This document shows positions 1 to 7,030 of a DNA stretch of 9,365 bases, piece by piece. Positions within the stretch are counted from its first letter, which is position 1. Each line of letters opens with the position of its first letter. The notes under the pieces are model-generated. The model did not search any database and was not told the DNA's origin. It saw only the letters and a program-made list of their open reading frames with translations. Position numbers and translations under genes: made by a program. This stretch comes from Syntrophorhabdaceae bacterium (lineage in GTDB: Bacteria > Desulfobacterota > Syntrophorhabdia > Syntrophorhabdales > Syntrophorhabdaceae): assembly GCA_026416315.1 (NCBI GenBank), contig JAOAFK010000029.1, forward strand, positions 1-9,365, read 5' to 3'.

Positions 1-167
1 AGAATGGAGCCGGCCTGGGGGTATTATAAGGTTCGGTATGCCAAGACGATTAGATAATCAGGTGAGGATGGAGATCCAGTTTGCCCCAACCTTCCCCCAG
101 TATACAGAGACATTATGGAGTGTGGAGGAGGTGAGGTAGGAAGTTTGTTTAGAAAGGGCTAATGGAT
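1..167. other. Left-edge segment with no recognised gene, G+C-rich
   Basis: This stretch lies downstream of the metallopeptidase gene and reaches the window edge. By eye it is clearly richer in G and C than the AT-rich genes beside it, with runs such as CTGGGGG and CCCCCAG and a purine-rich tract around 118-143. On the plus strand one frame is open from base 2 to a TAG at 137-139, so it could be the tail of a gene entering from the left, but the roughly 45 residues match no family I know. Two other plus-strand frames stop within 60 bases. It also holds a split inverted repeat, listed separately. It could be the end of a mobile element, a structured non-coding element or the end of a foreign gene; the sequence alone does not decide. 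Confidence 0.4.
15..100. repeat. Split inverted repeat with small internal hairpins
   Basis: CTGGGGG (15-21) and AAGGTT (28-33) are both complementary to the continuous AACCTTCCCCCAG at 88-100, giving 13 possible base pairs with a six-base bulge TATTAT at 22-27. Inside the arms lie two short dyads: GATT/AATC at 48-51 and 56-59, and GGAT/ATCC at 66-69 and 74-77, each with a four-base loop. The whole could fold as a branched stem in RNA or single-stranded DNA. The pairing is directly visible, but a function is not. There is no U-tract next to the outer stem, so it does not look like an intrinsic terminator. Confidence 0.4.
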
Positions 168-845
168 TTATAACATCATTATATGGTTGTTTTTCTTTAT
201 CCATGCCCTTCTTAACGCATAGTCAGGTATTATTTTTTCTACCAGACCCCAGAATCTTTTAGAATGGTTCTTCTCTTTTATGTGGCATAGCTCGTGCACA
301 ACCACATAATCAATGATATAAGGTGGCGCCATAACAATCCTCCAGGAAAAACAGATACTGTTTTTATGGGAACACGAACCTAATCTTTTTAAGGCATTAG
401 TAATTCTAATGCGTGAAGGAAAAACATCCATTATTTTTGTGTAATGATTTATCTTTTCGTTTATGATTTCGAAGGCCCTTTTCCTATACCATTCGATAAA
501 GGCTTCTTTTATGGATTCTATTTTTTTGTCACAAAAAAGAAAACGGCCATCTATCAATCTCAATGTTTTTCCGCCTTCGCTTCTGTCAGTATAAACAATG
601 GGATATGGTTTGCCCAGATAAAAAAATTCTTCACCCTCAATGAATCTCTTCTCATGGTAATGATTTGACCTGTTTTCCTTTATCTTCTTTTTTATCCAGT
701 TGATATTTTTTCTGAAAAAATCTTCAACTTTGCTATCAGGGGTTTTCAAAGGTGCATATATGACCACATCTCCTTTTGAATCCACCTTCAGTGTTAAGGT
801 CTTTTTTCTTCTTTTACTTTTTATTAGCCTATATTTAAGATCCAT
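168..845 (-). CDS. YgjP/SprT-like (DUF45) zinc metallopeptidase
   Basis: This 225-residue protein matches the YgjP-like metallopeptidase family (DUF45, now often named M48 family metallopeptidase), probably cytosolic since no signal peptide or membrane segment is seen. The zinc site is complete: HELCH at 184-188 (ligands His184 and His188, catalytic Glu185) followed by His194 in KNHSKRFW. The N-terminal half has the family's SKRRKTL-type start and a VxxYAP strand near residue 31. The conserved RWGSCS motif reads RLGSCS at 154-159, with Leu in place of Trp. Length is normal for the family. It starts 10 bp after the upstream nuclease stop and has no clear Shine-Dalgarno, so it is probably co-transcribed and perhaps translationally coupled. 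The substrate of this family is not established. The family call is secure; its job here is unknown. Confidence 0.88.
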   Translation of the reverse strand: MDLKYRLIKSKRRKKTLTLKVDSKGDVVIYAPLKTPDSKVEDFFRKNINWIKKKIKENRSNHYHEKRFIEGEEFFYLGKPYPIVYTDRSEGGKTLRLIDGRFLFCDKKIESIKEAFIEWYRKRAFEIINEKINHYTKIMDVFPSRIRITNALKRLGSCSHKNSICFSWRIVMAPPYIIDYVVVHELCHIKEKNHSKRFWGLVEKIIPDYALRRAWIKKNNHIMML

Positions 846-855
846 GTATTGAGAA

Positions 856-2238
856 CTAAATTTCTAAATCATCGTTTATGTAAGGCACATATGTTATAAA
901 ACCGAGCTTTTCATTTACAACCCTTGCAAACTCCATTTCCACATCCTCTTCACCGTGCACCACAAAAACTTTAGGACTATTTTTAAACGAACCCAGCCAT
1001 TCAAGCAGTTCTTTCTGGTCAGCATGTGCAGAGAAACCACCGATTGTATAAACCCTTGCCCTTATGGCAATCTCTTCACCGAGGATATGGGCTGATTTTG
1101 CCCCATCAACAATATGCCTGCCCAATGTCCCCTTTGCCTGAAAGCCTGAAAAAACTATACTGCATTCAGGTCTCCATATGTTGTGTTTAAAATGGTGTCT
1201 GATCCTGCCGCCCTCACACATACCGCTACCCGCAATGATGATGGCACCTGATTTTATTTTATTTATCTGCTGGGACTCTTCCACCGTTGTGGTAAAATGA
1301 AGGTTCAATCCATCTCTACTTGAAAATTTAAAAAACTCCTTTGCCTCGAGGTCGAATAGTTCAGGGTGGGATAGATATATCTTTGTTGCCCTGTCTGCAA
1401 GGGGGCTATCAATATAGACATTTAAATTTTTGAACCTGCCTTCCTTAACAAATTTTTTAAGGATATATAAAATGTCCTGGGTTCTGCCCACGGCAAAGGC
1501 AGGTATTAATACATTGCCGCCCTTTTTGAAGGTCTTATCTATTGCATCTGCAAGTTCTTCAATGCTTTCATCCATGCCTTTGTGCAGTCTATTTCCATAT
1601 GTGGATTCCACTATCACATAGTCTGCTTCTTCAATATGGGTCGGGTCGTTTATTATGGGGTTATTTGATTTACCCACGTCCCCTGAAAACACAACCTTTT
1701 TTTCCATATCGTTCTCTTTATAATACACCTCAAGTATGGCAGAACCGAGGATATGACCCGCATCGAGGAACCTATAACTGAAACCATCTACTAACTCCTC
1801 TATTTCTCCGTATCTCTTTCTCTTAATAAAAGGAAGGGCCTTTAATACATCTTCTTCTGTGTATAAGGGTTCATAGACAATATCTTTTCCAGACCTGAAT
1901 GATTTTTTTGTCATCCACTCTGCGTCCTTTTCCTGGATATGGGCAGAGTCAAGAAGCATGATCTCAACAAGGTCTGCTGTAGCCTCTGTTGTCAAAATCC
2001 TGCCCTTGAAACCTTCTGCCACAAGTTTTGGAATAAGTCCCGAATGGTCAAGGTGGGCATGCGTCAATATAAGATATTCAATGTTTTCAGGATTAAAATT
2101 AAAAGGTTTTTTGTTTAATTCCTCGGCATCTCTGCCCTGATGCATCCCACAATCCACAAGCAGTTCAATGTCTTTGTAAGTTAAATGATAACATGATCCC
2201 GTAACCTTTCTTACCGCACCTAAAAACCTTATCTTCAT
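856..2238 (-). CDS. MBL-fold beta-CASP RNA nuclease (CPSF73/TTHA0252-like)
   Basis: This 460-residue protein is a metallo-beta-lactamase-fold nuclease of the beta-CASP group, related to eukaryotic CPSF73 and bacterial TTHA0252, which cleave RNA. All zinc-binding motifs are visible: Asp29 in VDCG, HAHLDH at 60-65, His162 in DAGHILGS and Asp187 in FSGDVG. The beta-CASP insert carries motif A at Glu211 (ESTYGNR), motif B near GRIRHH (344-349) and motif C at His405 in GFSAHAD, with a late His428 in VHGEE completing the RNA-specificity (RMMBL) end. Length and motif order are those of a full, probably active enzyme. It lacks the long C-terminal domain of RNase J, so it is not that protein. It leads a two-gene unit with the YgjP-like peptidase and has a good ribosome site. 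Its cellular RNA targets cannot be inferred. Confidence 0.92.
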   Translation of the reverse strand: MKIRFLGAVRKVTGSCYHLTYKDIELLVDCGMHQGRDAEELNKKPFNFNPENIEYLILTHAHLDHSGLIPKLVAEGFKGRILTTEATADLVEIMLLDSAHIQEKDAEWMTKKSFRSGKDIVYEPLYTEEDVLKALPFIKRKRYGEIEELVDGFSYRFLDAGHILGSAILEVYYKENDMEKKVVFSGDVGKSNNPIINDPTHIEEADYVIVESTYGNRLHKGMDESIEELADAIDKTFKKGGNVLIPAFAVGRTQDILYILKKFVKEGRFKNLNVYIDSPLADRATKIYLSHPELFDLEAKEFFKFSSRDGLNLHFTTTVEESQQINKIKSGAIIIAGSGMCEGGRIRHHFKHNIWRPECSIVFSGFQAKGTLGRHIVDGAKSAHILGEEIAIRARVYTIGGFSAHADQKELLEWLGSFKNSPKVFVVHGEEDVEMEFARVVNEKLGFITYVPYINDDLEI

Positions 2239-2244
2239 CTTCTT

Positions 2245-2250
2245 CTCCCT
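2245..2250 (-). promoter_or_regulatory. Ribosome binding site of the beta-CASP nuclease gene
   Basis: AGGGAG on the minus strand ends six bases before the ATG at 2236-2238. The spacing is standard and supports this start codon. Confidence 0.75.
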
Positions 2251-2315
2251 TTTAAATCAAGCTTTTCTTTTATATGAAATTTAATATCTTTTATCAATGT
2301 TTTTGTCGTTCATAA

Positions 2316-2342
2316 TTTATATATAGGTGTGCAACAATTCAA
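2316..2342 (-). promoter_or_regulatory. Candidate sigma70-type promoter for the nuclease-peptidase unit
   Basis: On the minus strand TTGAAT (2337-2342, four of six consensus bases) is followed after 15 bases by TATAAA (2316-2321, five of six). Transcription would start near 2309, leaving a leader of about 70 bases. The spacer is shorter than the usual 17 and the region is AT-rich, so chance matches are likely. Its placement in the only sizeable gap, ahead of a gene with a strong ribosome site, is the main support. Confidence 0.35.
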
Positions 2343-2460
2343 ATCTGATATTAGTTTCTCTTAATTGCCTTTAATGCTACCTTAGCCTAAAATGCTTTGT
2401 TCTGGGTTTTATCAAGCTCTTTGTCACAGGATAAACGCTAAAGGGAATGTTTAAAATTAT

Positions 2461-2478
2461 TATATCAGCTATGATATA
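2461..2478. repeat. Perfect 7-bp inverted repeat, AT-rich
   Basis: TATATCA (2461-2467) and TGATATA (2472-2478) pair perfectly around a four-base loop GCTA. It lies about 40 bases after the trmFO stop. It could be a weak transcript-end hairpin or a protein-binding dyad. The stem has only one G-C pair, so RNA stability would be low. Confidence 0.4.
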
Positions 2479-2482
2479 TGGT

Positions 2483-2516
2483 AAAAATTGATAAGATCAT
2501 CTCAACGAGAAGCTCG
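2483..2516 (-). terminator. Weak intrinsic terminator candidate after trmFO
   Basis: Read on the minus strand, a small CGAG-CTT-CTCG hairpin (2506-2516) is followed by an imperfect stem from TTGAGA to TCTTATCAA (2488-2505, one bulged base, one G-U pair) and directly by five T residues (2483-2487). The U-tract position is right for Rho-independent termination, but the stem is short and AT-rich. It begins a few bases after the trmFO stop and could end the long operon, perhaps inefficiently. Confidence 0.35.
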
Positions 2517-2518
2517 AT

Positions 2519-3811
2519 TTAACTAATGATATCTTCTATTTTATTATACCAGTCTTCAATAGTTTTCAAGGCATTTTCAATGACCTTGTTTTTTCTTCTC
2601 CTGTTATAACCCTTCAATATGCCGAAATTTATATTCATGGGCTGAAAGTCTTTTCTTTCAGTAGTAATATATTCGATGAGGGCACCTATGCATGTTTCCG
2701 GAGGTGGTGGAATAAATTCAATACCTTTAATAAAGCAAAGGGCAGATAAACCGGCAATTATACCCATGGCTGAAGATTCACAATAGCCTTCAACACCTGT
2801 GATCTGGCCTGCAAAAAATATTTCTTTATTACTTTTCAATTGAAGGCTTTTATTTAAAAGTTTTGGTGCATTTATATACGTATTTCTATGGATACTGCCG
2901 TATCTTAAAAACCTTGCATTTTTAAGACCTGGAATGAGCCTAAAAACCCTTTCCTGCTCTTTATAGGTAAGTTTTGTCTGAAATCCCACCATATTGAACA
3001 TTTTGCCCTCGGTGTCCTCTCTTCTTAATTGCACTACTGCAAAAGGCTCCTTTTTTGTTCTTCTGTCTATTATACCCACTGGCTTCATGGGTCCATAAAG
3101 AAGGGTCTGCTTGCCCCGGGATGCCATAACCTCAATGGGGAGACACCCTTCAAAATAAGGTATGCCTTCAAAAGGCCTGGGTGAAACCTTATCAGCCTCT
3201 AAAAGGGCATTATAGAATCTATCGTATTCCTCTTCTGTTAAGGGGCAATTCAGATAATCGGATGAATCATCTCTGTATCTTGTGGCATAAAATGCATGGT
3301 TAAAATCAATGGAATCGCCATCAATTATAGGAGATATGGCATCATAAAAATAAAGATTTTTACTTCCTGTAATGGAGATTATTTTCTCTGTAAGGGCCTC
3401 ACTTGTTAATGGGCCTGTGGCGATAATAACGGGTCCGGCCGGTATCTCTTTTATTTCCTCTCTCATCACTTTTATTAAAGGATTTTCAAAGATTTTATCC
3501 GTAATATATCGTGAGAATTTCTCTCTGTCCACAACGAGGGCTTTACCACCCGGTATGGATGTAGCCCGTGCAGCCTCCATAACAATAGAATTAATGAGCC
3601 TCATCTCTTCTTTTAATAATCCATGGGCATTTGTGAGTTCCTTTGATTTAAGGGAATTGCTGCATACAAGCTCAGATAGCATGGAGGTTTTATGGGCAGG
3701 GGTTGTATTATGAGGTCTCATTTCGTATATTACTGCCCTGCCGCCCATTCGTGCTATCTGATGGGCAGCCTCAACCCCGGCAAGACCACCGCCTATTATT
3801 TTGATTTCCAT
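2519..3811 (-). CDS. trmFO: tRNA (uracil-54-C5)-methyltransferase, folate/FAD-dependent
   Basis: TrmFO makes ribothymidine at position 54 of the tRNA T-loop using methylenetetrahydrofolate as carbon donor and reduced FAD. The 430 residues show the Rossmann FAD motif IGGGLAGVEAA (6-16), Glu30 ending the second strand, SELVCSNSLKS with Cys50 and EGCLPIEVMASRG with Cys223. By their constant offset these correspond to Cys53 and Cys226, the catalytic pair of the Bacillus subtilis enzyme. ATGPLTS (131-137) and GQITGVEGYCES (335-346) are further family signatures. Length is normal and nothing is missing. The start overlaps the end of topA by 16 bp, and AAGGG precedes the ATG at good spacing. TrmFO next to topA and dprA is a well-known arrangement. 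The related GidA/MnmG is longer and lacks the SELVCSNS motif. Confidence 0.97.
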   Translation of the reverse strand: MEIKIIGGGLAGVEAAHQIARMGGRAVIYEMRPHNTTPAHKTSMLSELVCSNSLKSKELTNAHGLLKEEMRLINSIVMEAARATSIPGGKALVVDREKFSRYITDKIFENPLIKVMREEIKEIPAGPVIIATGPLTSEALTEKIISITGSKNLYFYDAISPIIDGDSIDFNHAFYATRYRDDSSDYLNCPLTEEEYDRFYNALLEADKVSPRPFEGIPYFEGCLPIEVMASRGKQTLLYGPMKPVGIIDRRTKKEPFAVVQLRREDTEGKMFNMVGFQTKLTYKEQERVFRLIPGLKNARFLRYGSIHRNTYINAPKLLNKSLQLKSNKEIFFAGQITGVEGYCESSAMGIIAGLSALCFIKGIEFIPPPPETCIGALIEYITTERKDFQPMNINFGILKGYNRRRKNKVIENALKTIEDWYNKIEDIIS

Positions 3812-6000
3812 CCACAGCCCTTGCGGAGACAGTATGTTGTGTTTTTATAAATAAAGAGTGTTGGGGCAAGACACTTGGTGCATGTGCCCTCTTTTGGCTC
3901 CATATATGTGGTAAATGAGCAATCAGGATAATTGGAGCAACCTACAAATCTCTTTTTCTTTTTTGATAATTTCTCCACAAGCCTTCCACTACAGTTTTCT
4001 TCCGGGCAGGAAAAACCAAGATCATATGGTTCTGTATTTTTACAATCGGGATAATTGCTACAGGCAAGGAATCTGCCGAATCTGCCTGTTTTTTCTATCA
4101 TCTTGCCGCCGCACAATTTGCATACCCCTTTAGTCTCTGCCTCTTGAACATGAATATTTCCATCGGTTTCTATTTTTACGTTTTTCTTGTTTTTACAATC
4201 AGGTCTTCCACTGCAGACAAGGTATTCTCCATTTTTCCCCCCCCTCAAAATCATTTTCCTGCCGCATTTTTCACATATTATATCTGTCTCTTTTTCTTCT
4301 TTTTTTAAGCTCTTCATGCCGTGTTCGGCCTGTTCTAAATATTTTTTTAATGCTTCGTAGAATCTTTCAAGGGATTTTACCCAATCTCTTTTACCTTCTT
4401 CTATAAGGTCAAGACGTTCCTCCATCTTTGCGGTAAAGTTTACATCCACAATCAGAGGGAAAAACTCTTTCATCAGTTTGTTTACTGTCATGCCTAAATG
4501 TGTGGGGATAAACCTCCCTTTTTCCTTTTTTACATAATTTCTATCCTGAACAATAGAAACAATCGTTGCATATGTTGAGGGTCTACCGATGCCCTTTGTT
4601 TCAAGGGTTTTAATAAGGGTCGCCTCATTATAACGGGGAGGGGGTTGCGTAAATCTTTGCTGGAGGTCAATGTGTTTTAGTTCGAGCCTCTGACCCTTTT
4701 TTAATTCCGGAAGTTCTTCTGCCTCCTCATGTTCCTCTATATCCTCCTCATAGACTCTTGTAAAACCATCAAATAGTACCTGCTTCCCTCTTGCAACAAA
4801 TATATAGTCATCTCCTATTTCTACAGTATTTATCCTTATTTTCTGCTGTGTCATCTGAGATGCGATAAACCTTTTCCAGATCAATTCATACAGGGCGTAG
4901 AGGTCTTTATCAAGATATGGTTTTACCTTTTCCGGAGTTATATTAACATCTGTTGGTCTTATGGCCTCGTGGGCATCCTGGGATGTCTTTTTATTTTTGA
5001 ATTGATTGGGCATTTTGGGTAGATAAGATGGGCCGTAAGTTTTTTCTATAAAGTTTCTTGCCCCTTCAATGGCCTCAGATGACACCCTAACAGAATCCGT
5101 CCTCATATAAGTAATCAGCCCTGTATTTCCTTCATCACCTATGTTTACACCTTCATAAAGCATCTGGGCAAGGAGCATGGTTTTTTTAGGGGTGAATTTC
5201 AGTTTTCTCGAGGCCTCCTGTTGGAGTTTACTCGTTATAAAAGCAGGTTGGGGCATGACCATTTTATCTTTTATCTCAATGTTTGAAATCTCAAAGGTCT
5301 TGTCTTTTATAAGTTCTTTGATTCTCTCAGCCTCTTCTTTTGATGTAACCTTTAATTTTTCACTACCTCTTCTTTCAAGGGTTGCCTCAAAGGTTTCATT
5401 TTTATCCGTTAAGAATGTTCCTTTTATAGTCCAGTATTCTTCAGGCTTAAAATTTAATATCTCCTCTTCTCTGTCACATATGATCCTTAACGCTACAGAC
5501 TGCACCCTCCCTGCAGAGAGTCCATAACTTACCTTTTCCCAGAGCACAGGGCTTATTTTATAACCAACAAGTCTGTCCAAGATCCGGCGTGCCTTCTGGG
5601 CATTATATTTTGACTCATTAAGGGATGTGGGGTGTTCAATGGCCTCTTTTACACCTTTTTTTGTAATCTCATGGAACAATACCCTTTTTATCTCCTTCTG
5701 TTTGCCTATTATTTCTGCCACATGAAACGCAATGGCCTCACCTTCACGGTCAGGGTCAGAACCTATATAGATTTTGTCGGCTTTGCTGCTCGCATTTTTG
5801 AGCTCTTCTACTATTTTAGATTTACCTTTTATTATCTGAAAATAGGGCTTAAATCCATTCTCTATATCCACACCTATCTTTGTCTTTGGAAGGTCTTTTA
5901 TATGACCATATGTGGCCTTCACATCAAAGCTACTGCCAAGGAATTTTGTAAGGGTTTTAACCTTTGTGGGTGATTCAACTACAATAAGAGACTTTGCCAT
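3796..6000 (-). CDS. topA: DNA topoisomerase I (type IA)
   Basis: TopA relaxes negative supercoils through a transient 5'-phosphotyrosine link. The 734 residues begin with a Toprim domain: Glu9 in VVESPTK and the acidic triad motif DPDREGE (82-88). SAGRVQS (162-168) and the active-site tyrosine Tyr298 in GLITYMRTDS follow, then DAHEAIRPT (342-350) and GIGRPSTYA (470-478). The C-terminus has four Cys4 zinc-ribbon clusters: Cys576/579/596/602, Cys627/630/647/653, Cys665/670/688/694 and Cys707/710/724/729. Domain content and length are typical of bacterial TopA. The ATG has no convincing Shine-Dalgarno within 15 bases; the 16-bp gap from dprA suggests coupled translation. A run of eight G then five A on the coding strand (4232-4244) lies in the first zinc ribbon. 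Reverse gyrase and topoisomerase III are excluded by the absent helicase domain and by the zinc tail. Confidence 0.97.
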   Translation of the reverse strand: MAKSLIVVESPTKVKTLTKFLGSSFDVKATYGHIKDLPKTKIGVDIENGFKPYFQIIKGKSKIVEELKNASSKADKIYIGSDPDREGEAIAFHVAEIIGKQKEIKRVLFHEITKKGVKEAIEHPTSLNESKYNAQKARRILDRLVGYKISPVLWEKVSYGLSAGRVQSVALRIICDREEEILNFKPEEYWTIKGTFLTDKNETFEATLERRGSEKLKVTSKEEAERIKELIKDKTFEISNIEIKDKMVMPQPAFITSKLQQEASRKLKFTPKKTMLLAQMLYEGVNIGDEGNTGLITYMRTDSVRVSSEAIEGARNFIEKTYGPSYLPKMPNQFKNKKTSQDAHEAIRPTDVNITPEKVKPYLDKDLYALYELIWKRFIASQMTQQKIRINTVEIGDDYIFVARGKQVLFDGFTRVYEEDIEEHEEAEELPELKKGQRLELKHIDLQQRFTQPPPRYNEATLIKTLETKGIGRPSTYATIVSIVQDRNYVKKEKGRFIPTHLGMTVNKLMKEFFPLIVDVNFTAKMEERLDLIEEGKRDWVKSLERFYEALKKYLEQAEHGMKSLKKEEKETDIICEKCGRKMILRGGKNGEYLVCSGRPDCKNKKNVKIETDGNIHVQEAETKGVCKLCGGKMIEKTGRFGRFLACSNYPDCKNTEPYDLGFSCPEENCSGRLVEKLSKKKKRFVGCSNYPDCSFTTYMEPKEGTCTKCLAPTLFIYKNTTYCLRKGCGWKSK
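3818..3822 (-). promoter_or_regulatory. Ribosome binding site of trmFO, inside topA
   Basis: AAGGG on the minus strand lies six bases before the trmFO ATG (3809-3811) and within the last codons of topA. It supports this start and means the two genes must be on one transcript or read through. Confidence 0.7.
4232..4244 (-). other. G8-A5 homopolymer inside topA
   Basis: The coding strand reads eight G followed by five A over codons 586-590 (Arg-Gly-Gly-Lys-Asn) of topA. It is in frame as given. A shift of one base in either direction leads to a stop within about 12 to 20 codons and would remove all zinc ribbons after the first half-site. It is the only long G run in this AT-rich window. Confidence 0.7.
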
Positions 6001-6016
6001 GTTTTATTTTTTGAGG

Positions 6017-7030
6017 CTATTTCCTTATATAAAATCCTCCAGGAAATTGCCTTATAACCTCCTTCATTTCTAATCTTGTGATGATTGCCATGACTTCTTT
6101 TGTCTGTCTACCACTTTTCTCTATCACTTCATCTATATGGGTTTTCTCATGACCAATAAGATTATAAATATAGCTTTCATCTTCATCCATATCAACCTTA
6201 TTTTCTGAAATGACACCCACATCAGGAAAACAGTTTGCTAAAATATCCTCTATACCCTCTATCAGTCTCGCACCTTCTTTAATTAATCTATTTGCGCCCT
6301 TGTGTTCATCATTGAAAATACTACCGGGGATCGCCATAACCTCTCTCGCATATTCCAGTCCGAGCCTTGCCGTAATAAGAGAGCCGCTTTTAGATGAAGC
6401 CTCAACCACAACTATCCCCCTTGACATACCTGCAATGATCCTGTTTCTTTCAGGAAAGCGAAATGGATACGGCCTTTCGCCTAAACCATATTCACTGATG
6501 ATTGCCCCTTCAATGCCAATCTTTTCATATAGCCAGAAATTTTCAGAAGGGTAACATACATCGATTCCTGAACCCAAAACAGCTACAGTCTTTCCCATTC
6601 CATTTAATGCACCTCTGTGTGCTGCAGCATCAATGCCCCTTGCAAGACCGCTTACAACGGTTATACCTAAAGATGACAAAGTCCGGGCGATCTTCTCTGA
6701 TATGTTTATACCTGTATATGTGGCCTTCCTTGATCCCACAATGGAAATATATTTTGTCCCTTCAGGGATTTTACCTTTTTTATATATCACAATAGGTGCG
6801 TCAGGTATGTTCTTTAACAACACAGGATATTCTTTATCATTTATGGTCACCACATCCACACCCATATCACCCAACCTTTTTAATTCTTTTTCAATAGACT
6901 TAAAATCCTTGAAGTTTTTAATAACATTCTTTAAGGCCTTGATATCCTTTTTTTCCAATATCTCTCTTTTATGAAAGAGGCTTAAACCCTTTATTCTCGA
7001 TAGGGCTATTATCTCGTAGAGGTCAGTCAT
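6017..7030 (-). CDS. dprA: DNA processing protein DprA (Smf)
   Basis: DprA binds incoming single-stranded DNA and loads RecA during natural transformation; it is also widespread in bacteria not known to be transformable. The 337 residues hold a short helical N-terminus (1-60), the Rossmann-like DprA core with VGSR (98-101), SGLARGID (127-134), GSGIDVCYP (153-161), FPERNRIIAG (192-201), KSGSLITA (214-221) and GANRLI (245-250), and a C-terminal winged-helix region (about 282-337). All core signatures are intact. The ATG overlaps the end of the preceding gene by 8 bp and lacks its own Shine-Dalgarno, so translation is probably coupled. Its place ahead of topA and trmFO is the common gene order. 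No other competence gene is in view, so a role in DNA uptake here is not shown. Confidence 0.96.
   Translation of the reverse strand: MTDLYEIIALSRIKGLSLFHKREILEKKDIKALKNVIKNFKDFKSIEKELKRLGDMGVDVVTINDKEYPVLLKNIPDAPIVIYKKGKIPEGTKYISIVGSRKATYTGINISEKIARTLSSLGITVVSGLARGIDAAAHRGALNGMGKTVAVLGSGIDVCYPSENFWLYEKIGIEGAIISEYGLGERPYPFRFPERNRIIAGMSRGIVVVEASSKSGSLITARLGLEYAREVMAIPGSIFNDEHKGANRLIKEGARLIEGIEDILANCFPDVGVISENKVDMDEDESYIYNLIGHEKTHIDEVIEKSGRQTKEVMAIITRLEMKEVIRQFPGGFYIRK

Larger units (their letters stand above)
2239..2518. other. 280-bp intergenic spacer between two minus-strand units
   Basis: This is the longest non-coding gap in the window. It holds terminator-like hairpins just after trmFO (2461-2516), the candidate promoter (2316-2342) and the nuclease ribosome site. 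The only small minus-strand ORF noted, starting ATG near 2315 and about ten codons long, has no Shine-Dalgarno and is discounted. No riboswitch or RNA family is recognised. Confidence 0.6.

Noticed and set aside
38..139. A 33-codon plus-strand ORF with AAGG six bases before its ATG
   Set aside because: The product matches nothing I know, the frame is also open upstream to the window edge, and so short an ORF is expected by chance.
2283..2315. Ten-codon minus-strand ORF ahead of the nuclease gene, considered as a leader peptide
   Set aside because: It has no ribosome site, no run of one regulatory amino acid and no attenuator hairpin after it.
2519..3811. MnmG/GidA as an alternative identity for the FAD protein
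   Set aside because: It is too short and carries the TrmFO-specific SELVCSNS and EGCLPIEVMA motifs with both catalytic cysteines.
5632..5973. Plus-strand ORF of 113 codons opposite topA, and similar plus-strand ORFs opposite dprA, trmFO and the nuclease
   Set aside because: They lie antisense to well-conserved genes, show no family motifs and have the skewed composition of shadow frames.
6017..7030. dprA as part of a defence or natural-competence island
   Set aside because: The neighbours are rRNA, tRNA and topology genes in a common housekeeping order, with no competence or defence gene in the window.
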